From: an uncultured Devosia sp.
Lineage (GTDB): Bacteria; Pseudomonadota; Alphaproteobacteria; Rhizobiales; Devosiaceae
Assembly: GCF_913055165.1 (NCBI RefSeq)
Contig: NZ_CAJXJS010000028.1
Location: 1-46,068, forward strand
Direction of reading: 5' to 3'
Length of the DNA stretch: 46,068 nt
The position numbers and the translations under genes are program-made. This document shows positions 18,301 through 25,558 of this stretch, in pieces. The notes under the pieces are model-generated. The model did no database searches, was not told the origin of the DNA, and saw nothing but the letters and a program-made list of their open reading frames with translations. Each line of letters opens with the position of its first letter. Within the stretch, counting starts at the first letter, position 1.

Positions 18301-19980
18301 TTCCGGGTCACGCAGTGCCAGCCAGAGTGCAAAGTCTTCCGCTCCCCGACGTGCGTGCTCGCATCCAAGTTCGCCGGCTGCCCGCGCTACAGCTGAAAAA
18401 GCTTCCCGGGCCTGTCTGCGGTGCTCCAGAGAATCTGCATCCTCCTTCAGAGGGAATTGCGCCCAGTCAAAAGGAACATGGTCAATCAGCATGTCCTGTT
18501 TCTCAGCGGGAACTGCTGCCAGCATATGTGCCGTGGCCACGACATGCTGCAAAGGTGGGGAGTAATCCATATCTTCGACTGTTATGCGCTCTGCGTGTTC
18601 TAGCGCACGTGGGATATCGAGAGCCGCAATCAGGCGGCCCATATGGACAAACTTCCCGTCAGCATCCAGGTCATCAAACCGGAGGTCAGACTCATCGAGC
18701 CACAAGACCGTCTGCTCCGGTTCCAGATTTAAGGTAGCGACCAGGTATCTTGCAGAATGGCCCTGTGGGGTGTTGATCGAAGAAAGGCTTTCGATTGCAC
18801 CGGCTTTGTCCCCTCGTGCCGAGGCAATGAACGCACTCGCGATCAGAATTTCATCGCTGCTGGCGAGTCTCCGCGCTTCGCCCAACAGACGGTCGGCCTC
18901 ATTCACATCGATAGTCGACAGTATGCGTGAACTCCACGCAAGGGCGCTGGCTCGCGTCGCGGCAGAGCTATCCTGAAGTTCACCTTCAAGAATGTCACGT
19001 GCGAGCTGGCGGGCGTCTTCCACTGGATCAGAACCAACAAAGCGGCGGGACTTGCGCAGACGCGCAATCCTCTCCTGTGCGGTACGATCAATGATCGGGT
19101 TAAGAATTCTGCGGGCTGACACCGGACCTGAGCGACGAAGAAGCTCATCGAGTTTTTCGTCCATGTTCCCCAGTTGAGAAGCCTGCCGTGCATCCGCATG
19201 CTGACCTGTTGGTGCCTGGAGCACGAAATCCTTCAGAAGGACATACGTATCGGCCTCGCGGTCCGGTGGCTGGACGATTGTGTCATGATTGACATCGAGA
19301 AGAATGAACCTGGCCGGAGATGCCAGTCCAAGATCCGAGCTGTCCGTCTCTACGATTTTTCCCCACACTGTTCTCAGGGTTTCGCCCAGTCCGAGAACGT
19401 CGAGGCGGTGCCGGGTGACGTAGTCTCTGAACCAGGCATTCAGATCCCGCAAATGTGGGTTATTTCTGTTCAGCCCGCGCGTGGCATCGGTAGGTCTGAA
19501 AAGAGCACCGAGACTGACTGCGATCGAGGCCGTTGCAGAACCAAGGTGCGGCGTCGCGATAAACGCGGCTTTTCGTACCCGTCGCTCGAAATCGGCGGTC
19601 CGGGGATTGGTAGAAGACTGCCTTTCCGCGAGACGCAGCATTTCCTTGATGATCACGCCGCCCATACTGTAGCCGACAAGTATGATTTGTCCTCGGCCCA
19701 GTGCCTGTTCGACCAGGAGGCGTTCGAAAATACCAGTAGCACGGTCCTGCGTTGCCATCGCAATGCCGCCGCGCCACTTGACGCGATCGGCGGGGTAACC
19801 AATGCTCCAGACAGCAACGTCTGGCAGCTCTTCTTCGAGCCATGCGGGCCAGAACTCTGCTTCAGAACCCTCACCGGAGATCCATGTGTCTTCGACATCT
19901 CCTTTGAGCCCATGAATGAATATCACGTGAGTATTCACGTGTTCGAGCGTGGTTGTTGAAGGTCTCTTGATCTTGACCAA
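15376..19980 (-). CDS. Giant alpha/beta-hydrolase - helical repeat - PIN-like fusion protein
   Basis: About 1,534 residues. The N-terminal about 240 form a lipase/esterase-like hydrolase of the DUF676/SERAC1 kind: VIFIHGLKGD (oxyanion region), ILVGYSMGGVIIKEM (nucleophile Ser in G-x-S-x-G), FIATPHLGSATASI, and LLDVNHDTIVQP (candidate catalytic His). About 300-1000 are TPR-like helical repeats. Then come TIALEVTSLLTLSFIDRL...TVIPHSTL (about 1018), GATLLLDDLAVSYLQHLELL (about 1198) and VVDLLVVDDRALNKY (about 1302), which resemble the acidic elements of PIN nucleases of the TPR-GreAB-C-PIN class; the first acid is Glu. No P-loop is seen. I chose TTG 19980 because AAAGGAGG (19991-19998) precedes it by ten bases; GTG 20034 is the longer alternative. 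It heads a two-gene operon. A defence role is inference. Confidence 0.75.
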   Translation of the reverse strand: MVKIKRPSTTTLEHVNTHVIFIHGLKGDVEDTWISGEGSEAEFWPAWLEEELPDVAVWSIGYPADRVKWRGGIAMATQDRATGIFERLLVEQALGRGQIILVGYSMGGVIIKEMLRLAERQSSTNPRTADFERRVRKAAFIATPHLGSATASIAVSLGALFRPTDATRGLNRNNPHLRDLNAWFRDYVTRHRLDVLGLGETLRTVWGKIVETDSSDLGLASPARFILLDVNHDTIVQPPDREADTYVLLKDFVLQAPTGQHADARQASQLGNMDEKLDELLRRSGPVSARRILNPIIDRTAQERIARLRKSRRFVGSDPVEDARQLARDILEGELQDSSAATRASALAWSSRILSTIDVNEADRLLGEARRLASSDEILIASAFIASARGDKAGAIESLSSINTPQGHSARYLVATLNLEPEQTVLWLDESDLRFDDLDADGKFVHMGRLIAALDIPRALEHAERITVEDMDYSPPLQHVVATAHMLAAVPAEKQDMLIDHVPFDWAQFPLKEDADSLEHRRQAREAFSAVARAAGELGCEHARRGAEDFALWLALRDPEGAMAARQQLTRSMSDPGVMVHLVPMAIQFGLPLNRTAIDQAISVVESTEGDTSNDALMARFMLAMGDEDKGAVADFIDNNRERLGRVVSAAAVSAFEIRALADSDRLPEARTRLEALRSSGSASELDISALEAELSGIQGEDTVSALEERFRVSDSLDDLMPLVGRLQQQNEWRRLTPYALELFGRLNDLKSATAYARAAYESEDWPAVIAFLDQHNDFLQRSETLRGILAWSLYRQGELRRARQELASLLATQDNENTRALFINIAITSGDWDALATFVESAWTNKEERTAPDLLRAGQIAAAIGSGRSQSLIREAVSREPSDPEVLVTAYHAAVSGGWENDETVAGWLQTAIEGTDQHDGPIQRMSLDDLMDMRPDWERQESDVWEQLTRGEMPLFLAARRLNRTTISMLLTPALANLDEADPRRRSLFLNYSGRMSSANAVAARDNITPDQTTIALEVTSLLTLSFIDRLSTVLERFRRTVIPHSTLAWLLDERQKVQFHQPTQVQHAHELRNLLAQPEYSILGDVVRPGMDDVDEFGEELAAMLETARLGTEDSRQTVVVRPGPVHRPSTLMRENADLSAYGDVVCGCSEVITALLAEGHITPEEASRANSYLRVHELPWPDAPTIQPGATLLLDDLAVSYLQHLELLSTLGTAGYRVVFSEGHAERVDALIRHESYANATLEHIESVRASLAQGIADGRVIVGPEGVDEELTLTNIGRHPTAGVFALAGVVDLLVVDDRALNKYANIDHEGRSVPIGCSLDLLAILENSGALSASDRTESETRLRRGGFQMMPVRQEELVRLVNAASIQNGEIQENAHLRSIRESIERLRMTNALQIPLDQPWFEQLLASVRESVRAQWNSEVDDATARARSDWLLGLIHFQGWSHSFEQANDRDAITNRFRMLCWLTLSIPLGAFGDTMRRYSSWMEDTLMRALRSEDPASLAWLTEQTRSYIEELARRLTEEESDAE

Positions 19981-20289
19981 AACCGGGTAGCCTCCTTTCA
20001 AGCCATAGTAGACAGAAGGGACGCCGCGAACCACGCGAAATTCTCATTAACTCACTGGGAAAGACGGGATTTACATATTCTGAAACGCGAGCCTTTAAGG
20101 GTCGAGGCGAAGTGCGTGTTTACCCGTCAGCCTGAAACAAAGCGATTTAGCCTGGGGCGCATCCTTACGGACCGGGCTGTCGTGAACGGAGCCGGTTGAC
20201 CGTCTCCGCCATCCGGCATCCATCCCTTGCGCTGGAGTCTTTTTCGCGCGTCGACACGCACTGGTCTCCCGGGGCGCCGCCCCCGCGAC

Positions 20290-20400
20290 GATCAAGGGTG
20301 TCCCCGGTCTTCCTGCCGTGCAGACCGGGCGATCCCCCTCCCTTGATCCCCGCACCCCCGGTCTCGCCGACGGGCAGGGTTTCAGGGGGACCTGAACCCT
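20290..20400 (+). other. Highly structured intergenic segment, possible small RNA or DNA element
   Basis: The gap from 19981 to 20429 holds no supportable gene but contains nested inverted repeats. GATCAAGGG (20290-20298) pairs with CCCTTGATC (20340-20348). Inside it CCCGGTC (20303-20309) pairs with GACCGGG (20323-20329). A further hairpin (AGGGTTTCAGG with CCTGAACCCT, one bulge, 20376-20400) is followed by a pyrimidine-rich run. On the plus strand the arrangement looks like a structured transcript ending in a terminator. It could equally be a recombination or replication site. Confidence 0.4.
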
Positions 20401-20429
20401 TTCTCCATTCCTTTTCTTTCAGTCACTCC

Positions 20430-21296
20430 CTACAGCTTCGGGGCACCCGCGCCCTGTGACCTCTGGCCCGCCGCCAGTTCCTGCAACTCCCTTTGCGCCG
20501 CATTATCCCGCGCATTGGCAGACTCGAACCGCGCGGCATCAATCACGAACATCTTCATCGAGCCCACAATATCCGGGTTGTTGCGGCCATTCTCATAGCC
20601 GGGGCCAATTTCGATCCGCAGATACACATCACACCGGTCCTGCGGGTTGTAGACATTGAGATTGTTCTCGGCCGCCCGGAAGGTCAGCTGGCGCAATGTG
20701 TTGAGGTCATGGCCGTTGCGGGGCTGGAAGGTGCGCAATGCATTCAGGGACGGGCAAATCACGCCATCGCCGGTTTTTGCCGCGCCATCGAGGAATCCAT
20801 ACTCAATCACCCGCGCAGAATTCTCCCGGAATTCTCCACTGTCGCTGCCCGGCGGTCCGTATTTGTCGATGATGGCCTGTAGTGTGGCGTCAGCATTCGG
20901 ATACTCGCTGCCATAGCGCACATCCCGGAACAGCGTGACCAGCTGGTTGCCACTGCCATTGGTCGAGAACACCGCGTAGACATCATCATAGGTCTCGGTG
21001 CGCATCATGCCGCTCGGTCCAATGCCAAGAATGAACGGCGTATCGGCAAACTCCAGCGAGGCTTCCACCACATAGGGCGGATTGGCACCCTGCGCTGCGT
21101 AGAATTCCTGTGCAGTTGCGAAGGCTTCGTCGGCAGGCTGGCCGGGATAGAACCCGGCCACATCCATCGTCTGTCCATCCGGCAGACCGACACCAATGTC
21201 CATCACCTCCACACTCACAGGAAACACGGGCTGGGCAAGGGCAGAGGGCGCAGCCCCCATCATCACCGCAAGCGCGGCGGATCGTACAAGCTTCAT
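20430..21296 (-). CDS. Exported hypothetical protein, 288 aa
   Basis: A 288-residue protein with a clear signal peptide (MKLVRSAALAVMMGAAPSALA, cleavage after ALA near residue 21). The mature part begins QPVFPVSVEVMDIGVGLP and includes DVAGFYPGQPADEAFATAQEF, DVYAVFSTNGSGNQLVTLFRDV and YGFLDGAAKTGDGVICPSLNAL. The C-terminus is polar (NAAQRELQELAAGQRS). I do not recognise a family. GGGAG precedes the ATG by about eight bases. It lies 12 bases after the lipoprotein gene, so the two are one unit. An envelope role in the host of the island is likely, but nothing shows what it does. Confidence 0.7.
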   Translation of the reverse strand: MKLVRSAALAVMMGAAPSALAQPVFPVSVEVMDIGVGLPDGQTMDVAGFYPGQPADEAFATAQEFYAAQGANPPYVVEASLEFADTPFILGIGPSGMMRTETYDDVYAVFSTNGSGNQLVTLFRDVRYGSEYPNADATLQAIIDKYGPPGSDSGEFRENSARVIEYGFLDGAAKTGDGVICPSLNALRTFQPRNGHDLNTLRQLTFRAAENNLNVYNPQDRCDVYLRIEIGPGYENGRNNPDIVGSMKMFVIDAARFESANARDNAAQRELQELAAGQRSQGAGAPKL

Positions 21297-21308
21297 CGTC
21301 TCTCTCCC

Positions 21309-21647
21309 TTACCGCACCTGTTCCATCTGCCAGCCATCGGCATTGAAAAACCGGGCCTTGCTCCACTGGCCGGTCTGGCGCTGGCCGCCCACCGTGGCGT
21401 TCACCCGGAAATCGCAGACAAAGCCGGGCTGGTTCTGCGCCTCCATGCAGCTGCCTTTCTCCACTTCCGATGCGTCGAGCATCTGGCTTGCCGTCACGCT
21501 GGCCCCGCCCGTCTGAGCCAGCATCTGCATCTGGGCCATCACCATCTGGTTGTTGCGGATGGCCTGCTTCATGTCATTGCCGCCCGGTTCCCCGGAGCAG
21601 GCAGCCAAGGTGACGGCCACGCCCGCAATCAGCGCGGCGCGCATCAT
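21309..21647 (-). CDS. Small putative lipoprotein, 112 aa
   Basis: Signal peptide type II: MMRAALIAGVAVTLAAC, with Cys17 as the lipid attachment site, followed by SGEPGG. The mature part has MKQAIRNNQMVMAQMQMLAQ (helix), then SCMEAQNQPGFVCDFRVNATVGG, with a cysteine pair likely to form a disulfide in the periplasm, and ends SKARFFNADGWQMEQVR. I start at ATG 21647 because AGGA lies six bases ahead; an in-frame TTG at 21665 lacks this. It is upstream of, and probably co-transcribed with, the exported 288-residue gene. The family is unknown, although small disulfide-bearing lipoproteins of this size are common in envelope stress or entry-exclusion-like roles. Confidence 0.68.
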   Translation of the reverse strand: MMRAALIAGVAVTLAACSGEPGGNDMKQAIRNNQMVMAQMQMLAQTGGASVTASQMLDASEVEKGSCMEAQNQPGFVCDFRVNATVGGQRQTGQWSKARFFNADGWQMEQVR

Positions 21648-21690
21648 CAGAATTCCTGTGTTCAAAGATTGTCTCCCTCAAAGACGAAAA

Positions 21691-21715
21691 CGCGGAAGCC
21701 GTTAAAGCTTCCGCG
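21691..21715 (-). terminator. Intrinsic terminator of the 53-aa gene
   Basis: CGCGGAAGC / GCTTCCGCG, a perfect 9-bp stem with a 7-base loop, followed on the minus strand by TTTTCGTCTTT. Confidence 0.75.
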
Positions 21716-21732
21716 CGCGTGATGCTTTGCCG

Positions 21733-21894
21733 TTACCGGCGTTCCTGTTGCTGCTGGCGTTGCCGCTCGATCTCGGAATTGATGATCTCAGCGGTGCGAT
21801 AATCTCCCACCTGGTGCGGCTCGACCTTCTGAAGGTTCGGGTTCTGCTGGAACTGCTCCTGGACGTTCCGGCGGGTGGCTTCTTCGTGCGACAT
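21733..21894 (-). CDS. Small hydrophilic hypothetical protein, 53 aa
   Basis: A 53-residue, glutamine- and glutamate-rich soluble protein: MSHEEATRRNVQEQFQQNP, then HQVGDYRTAEIINSEIERQ and a QQQQERR tail. It is probably mostly helical. I use ATG 21894 because GGGAG stands six bases upstream; a longer frame from 21927 lacks a ribosome site. It has its own terminator 18 bases after the stop, so it is a single-gene unit. The family is unknown. Confidence 0.6.
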   Translation of the reverse strand: MSHEEATRRNVQEQFQQNPNLQKVEPHQVGDYRTAEIINSEIERQRQQQQERR

Positions 21895-21951
21895 GACTTT
21901 CTCCCAGTGCGCATGAATACGGGTCACCGGAAGGGCATCAGGAAGCGTCAG

Positions 21952-22107
21952 ACAGAATGTCCTATTCTGTTTAAGCTCCTGATTTAGCTTTGAATCTTAT
22001 TGTTGACTCAATCCCGTGCTGTTATCTTCCAATCGGAAGGCGGTCCGGAACCTGTTGTAATCTGCGGGTTGCAGCGGTGAAGGCGGAAGCCCGAACAGAA
22101 TAGGACA
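21952..22107. repeat. Palindrome plus 13-bp inverted repeats upstream of the tyrosine recombinase
   Basis: ACAGAAT-gtcct-ATTCTGT (21952-21970) is a perfect palindrome. Its right part, TGTCCTATTCTGT (21958-21970), recurs inverted as ACAGAATAGGACA at 22095-22107. The pair brackets about 125 bases in front of the recombinase gene. It is a candidate recombinase or regulator binding site. Confidence 0.45.
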
Positions 22108-22152
22108 GAGTGTCGTGTATTCCCGGTGGCGAGGACGCCGGAAACAGACGAC

Positions 22153-22782
22153 ATGAGCCTGCGTTTTACCCCACAACCATCACTCCGCGCCCCGGATGGC
22201 AGGCGCAAATATCTCACGCCCGATGAGCGGCAACGCTTCATTGAAACGGCCTGGACATGGCCTGATCCATCAGTCGGGACGCTATGCCTGCTGCTGGCTT
22301 ATTCCGGCTGCAGAATCTCCGAAGCACTGGCGCTGGCAGCAGCGGGCATTGATCACGGGGAGCGCTGCATCGCGTTCCGCTCCCTCAAGAAGCGCGGTGC
22401 TGTCGTCATCCGCACCGTGCCACTGCCGGATGATGTGATTGCGCGGTTTCTGGTGATGATACCTTCTGGTGACGCACGTCTCTGGCCCATCTCCCGCAGT
22501 ACCGCCTGGCAGCGGATAAAGTCCGTCATGCAGGCCGCTGGCATCGGGCAGGGCATTCACGCCACGCCCAAGGGCCTTCGGCATGGTTTTGGCATCCACG
22601 CCATCCGAAGTGGCGTCCCCCTCAATCTCGTCCAGCGCTGGCTCGGTCATGCCGATATCGCCACAACGGCCATCTACACGGATGCGCTGGGCGCGGAGGA
22701 ACGGGAATTCGCGGGCAGGATGTGGGGCGAATCTCAGTCGATCAGATCGGAGTCACTGTCCGATCCGGGTCCAGCCCCGTAG
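22153..22782 (+). CDS. Catalytic-domain-only tyrosine recombinase, 209 aa
   Basis: Phage-integrase/Xer-type site-specific recombinase made almost entirely of the catalytic domain. Active-site segments: Arg in YSGCRISEAL (about residue 53), LRHGFG with the second Arg and His (about 142; the usual first His of this motif is Lys), LGHADIATTAIYTD with the second His and nucleophile Tyr (about 174). The core-binding SAM-like N-terminal domain of full integrases is missing; only about 25 residues precede LTPDERQRFIE. I use ATG 22153; a GTG at 22126 is possible. It converges with and overlaps the 117-aa gene by 49 bases. It could resolve dimers or move the element, or be an accessory to the serine recombinase. 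Confidence 0.87.
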   Translation: MSLRFTPQPSLRAPDGRRKYLTPDERQRFIETAWTWPDPSVGTLCLLLAYSGCRISEALALAAAGIDHGERCIAFRSLKKRGAVVIRTVPLPDDVIARFLVMIPSGDARLWPISRSTAWQRIKSVMQAAGIGQGIHATPKGLRHGFGIHAIRSGVPLNLVQRWLGHADIATTAIYTDALGAEEREFAGRMWGESQSIRSESLSDPGPAP

Positions 22783-23087
22783 TACCGGGCGGCATTCCTC
22801 ATCGCCTCGGACTTCCCGTTGTTCGCTTTCATCTCCAGGAGCGCATTGCTCAGGCCCACCGCAATCCGGCGTGCCTCTCCCTCATGCAGTTCCCCGCCAA
22901 CATTCACGGCCATGCCATCATTCATCACTAGACGGACGCCGCGTACCCATTGAAGGGAACTGGCCGTCGGATTGGGACCGACCTCGATCGTGTTGATATC
23001 CGTCTGCCGGTATTCAAGAGTCCGCGCATCCGGCTTTTTTGGAATGCCAGCGGGAACACTGATCGAGCCATCCTGTTCAAACACCAC
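22734..23087 (-). CDS. Hypothetical protein, 117 aa, third in the coupling-protein operon
   Basis: A GTG-started frame (23087, or GTG 23084): MVFEQDGSISVPAGIPKKPD, then RQTDINTIEVGPNP, LQWVRGVRLVMNDGMAVNVGGE and a helical end LSNALLEMKANNGKSEAMRNAARYYG. It is soluble with no known family. It lies in the same frame as the upstream 85-aa gene, nine sense codons after that gene's TAG, and has no clear ribosome site of its own, so translation may depend on the gene before. Its 3' 49 bases overlap the tyrosine recombinase gene on the other strand. Confidence 0.55.
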   Translation of the reverse strand: MVFEQDGSISVPAGIPKKPDARTLEYRQTDINTIEVGPNPTASSLQWVRGVRLVMNDGMAVNVGGELHEGEARRIAVGLSNALLEMKANNGKSEAMRNAARYYGAGPGSDSDSDLID

Positions 23088-23114
23088 CGAACGCTGTGGC
23101 AGCGCCCCGAAAAC

Positions 23115-23372
23115 CTATCTGGCAAAGAACAGCGCAAATCCCCCGAAGGCAAGGGCACCAAAAACGCCAATCCCGCCAGCGCCTCCGGCAGCTGCCATCA
23201 GACTGGCGAGCGCTGCCAGCAGCGCCAGGACAAACATGACGCCCATCAGAACCCCGTTGGTGCCACCGCGTATGCCCGCAGACTCTGTCCAGCGCATGCC
23301 CGCTTTCTGCAGCTTTCCCGCCGCATCAGCCTCACGGATTGGCTCACAGCTGAAAGTCCTGCTCATGCTCAT
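23115..23372 (-). CDS. Small two-helix membrane protein, 85 aa
   Basis: After a polar start (MSMSRTFSCEPIREADAAGKL) there are two adjacent hydrophobic helices: GVLMGVMFVLALLAALASLM and GGIGVFGALAFGGFALFF, split by AAAGGAG. The start overlaps the coupling-protein stop by ATGA. It may anchor or assist the coupling protein, which itself has no membrane segments. This is inference from position only. Confidence 0.6.
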   Translation of the reverse strand: MSMSRTFSCEPIREADAAGKLQKAGMRWTESAGIRGGTNGVLMGVMFVLALLAALASLMAAAGGAGGIGVFGALAFGGFALFFAR

Positions 23373-24802
23373 GCACCTTCCGTGTCTGGTTTGAGGCGTT
23401 CAAGGAAAAGGGGCGGACGCCCCGGTGACAGGATCAGCTGCCGACCCGTTTCACGGGCAAGGAAATATCCGACCTCGGCAGCATCCAGCAGCGGCACCGT
23501 CCGGAACTGGGTGCGCTCGCCGGTATCGCCACGCTGCTGGCCGCTCTCACCCACAGTATCGAAGCGGGTCTCCAGAATGGTGGTCTGGCCAATCAGCTTT
23601 GAAAGATACTCCGTTGTGGTCGCATCGACATTGGACCAGGCTTGGAGAATCCCGGCATTGCCCAGGAACGTCTCCCAGGAATTCGGATAATGGGTCTTGA
23701 GCTGCGTAAGGTCCTGCAGCACCACCCACAGCTTGCAGCCCATGCCTGCCATAAAGCCCGCGGCGGTCTCGATAGAGCGCAGATTGCCAAGCGCTGCAAA
23801 CTCTTCCAGTACCAGCCAGATCGGCAATGCTCCGGCCCGCAACCCTCTCACCGGCTTCTGTTCAATAGCCGTAATGGTCAGGTTGATCATCAGCCGCAGC
23901 CACTTTGCATGCGTGGCAAGTCGGGACGCCGGCAGCACCAGGTAGACTGTCATCGGCTTCTCGCTGAGCGACGACAGGTAGAAATCATGCCCGTCCGAAA
24001 CATGCGTGACATCATCCAGAGGCCAGGTCTGCTCGTTCGCGGTCGACATGATCGACTGAAGTTCACGGGATGGCTGTCCGTTTTCCAGCTTGGCACGAAA
24101 CGCCCGACCGGTATTGGCGACAATACCATCAAAGACGTCGTTTCCTGCCATGTCCTCGATCAGGCCAATCAGTTCCTCCGTATCGGACGAGAGATATTCG
24201 CGCAGCTTCCCGAGCCTGGCCTCCAGTGGGTCCTCCAGCAGATGCAGCACCAGCCCACGGATGAAGTTGCGCGCAGCGTCTGTCCAGTGCGTCTCACTAT
24301 TGCCGACATGCACGATCAGAGCATCCGCAATCAGTGCGGCATTGGCAGGCTTGAGGTGATCCGGTGCCTCTGTCAGCTCACTGAATGGATTGTACGATGA
24401 GCAGAATTCCCGGCATTTCTCCGAGGTGATCCTGAATGGATCCAGAATATGAACGTCACCAAAGCGCCTGCGCGCATGCGCCGTGGTCTCCGCAAGTTCT
24501 CCCTTGGGATCAATAACAACGACCGATCCGGGATAGCGCCTGAGATTTGGCACCAGTACCGTGCTGGACTTTCCTGCACGTGTGCCTGCGATGGTGACAA
24601 TATGGCGGTCGTCACCCGAGCCCGCCGGAAAACCTTCTGCATCCGGATCGCCGATTTCCCGGCCTTCATGAGAGCCGAGCAGAATCTTTCGCCCCGAATA
24701 GTCCCATCGCGCGCTGAGCTTTGAGGCATTGCCCCAGCGCCGGTCAGGCGCAGTCTCACCAGCATCAGGACCAAATCCGCGTGGCGGGAATTGCTGTGCC
24801 AT
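23369..24802 (-). CDS. TraG/VirD4-type coupling ATPase lacking membrane anchor
   Basis: A 477-residue type IV coupling protein that would bring the relaxase-DNA complex to a conjugation channel. Walker A is IAGTRAGKSST (about 72), followed by VIDPKGELAETTAHARR. Walker B is WLVLEEFAALG (about 334), and KLWVVLQDLTQLKTHY and AWSNVDATTTEYLSKLIG follow, as in the TraG/TraD/VirD4 family. Family members normally begin with two membrane helices; this one starts directly with a soluble PDRRWGNASKLSARW segment, so it is of the short, soluble type. GGGGGA precedes the ATG. It forms an operon with the two-helix membrane protein and the 117-aa protein. No VirB/Trb channel genes are in the island. Confidence 0.9.
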   Translation of the reverse strand: MAQQFPPRGFGPDAGETAPDRRWGNASKLSARWDYSGRKILLGSHEGREIGDPDAEGFPAGSGDDRHIVTIAGTRAGKSSTVLVPNLRRYPGSVVVIDPKGELAETTAHARRRFGDVHILDPFRITSEKCREFCSSYNPFSELTEAPDHLKPANAALIADALIVHVGNSETHWTDAARNFIRGLVLHLLEDPLEARLGKLREYLSSDTEELIGLIEDMAGNDVFDGIVANTGRAFRAKLENGQPSRELQSIMSTANEQTWPLDDVTHVSDGHDFYLSSLSEKPMTVYLVLPASRLATHAKWLRLMINLTITAIEQKPVRGLRAGALPIWLVLEEFAALGNLRSIETAAGFMAGMGCKLWVVLQDLTQLKTHYPNSWETFLGNAGILQAWSNVDATTTEYLSKLIGQTTILETRFDTVGESGQQRGDTGERTQFRTVPLLDAAEVGYFLARETGRQLILSPGRPPLFLERLKPDTEGA

Positions 24803-24938
24803 ACAGAATGTCCCCCGGATGAATGGCGGTATCTAGTTGGCAAATATCAGGGGGGCGTCAAGACTGTTGTGCCGCAGGACTGGCGAAGAAACGCCCTGAG
24901 TGAAACTGAAATTGATCATGAGGGTTGCAGTCGACCCT

Positions 24939-25538
24939 CTATTCTACCGGAGGGCGTGTGCCTGCCGAGAGACTGCGGTTGGCAACAACGGCCAGCAACT
25001 GCCCGTCATCGCGCAACTCCCCGGCCTCGAACCGTTCAATTGTTTTGAAAATCGCTTCATTCCACCGGGTGATGCTGGCGTCGCGCGCACGCAATCCAAG
25101 CTCGCATGCCCGTGTGATGATCGGCCCGCACAGCTCACCCGGGAACAGGGTGCCCACGTAGGATCGCGCTATTTCCAGCAGTTCCTCACGTGCCTGCCGT
25201 GTCGCAATGCTCATGGCGGTCATTTCGGTGAACCGGCTCACCGGGTCACCGCCAGCGCTGTGAATATGGCCGCTGAAACTGGGGCGACCAGGCTTGCCAA
25301 AGTAATTGTCCCTGGAGGCCGTATACGCGCCTGTTGTCCATGTGCGCACATTGTCTTCTTCGTAGCCGTATTCGAGGTACGTCACGATCATTTTCAGCGA
25401 GACATAAAGAAGCTGGTCGGCGATCAGAAGGTCGGGGACACCATTGCGTGCCGCACGCTCGATACTGTCCTGAATGTCTTCGCCCAGTTTTTTGTACGCG
25501 GCTTTGAATTCCGCCTTATGATCGTATTTTTCCGCCAT
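24939..25538 (-). CDS. Hypothetical soluble protein, 199 aa
   Basis: A 199-residue, probably helical protein: MAEKYDHKAEFKAAYKKLGEDIQDSIER, LLYVSLKMIVTYLEYGYEEDN, SRFTEMTAMSIATRQAREELLEIARSYVGTLFPGE and WNEAIFKTIERFEAGELRDDGQLL. No family is recognised. GAGG lies four bases ahead of the ATG. Only 20 bases separate it from the divergent 186-aa gene, so the two start regions overlap and the genes may be co-regulated. Its place between relaxase and coupling protein suggests a mobilization accessory role, unproven. Confidence 0.62.
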   Translation of the reverse strand: MAEKYDHKAEFKAAYKKLGEDIQDSIERAARNGVPDLLIADQLLYVSLKMIVTYLEYGYEEDNVRTWTTGAYTASRDNYFGKPGRPSFSGHIHSAGGDPVSRFTEMTAMSIATRQAREELLEIARSYVGTLFPGELCGPIITRACELGLRARDASITRWNEAIFKTIERFEAGELRDDGQLLAVVANRSLSAGTRPPVE

Positions 25539-25558
25539 GTTTCCTCGCAGGTGCCACT

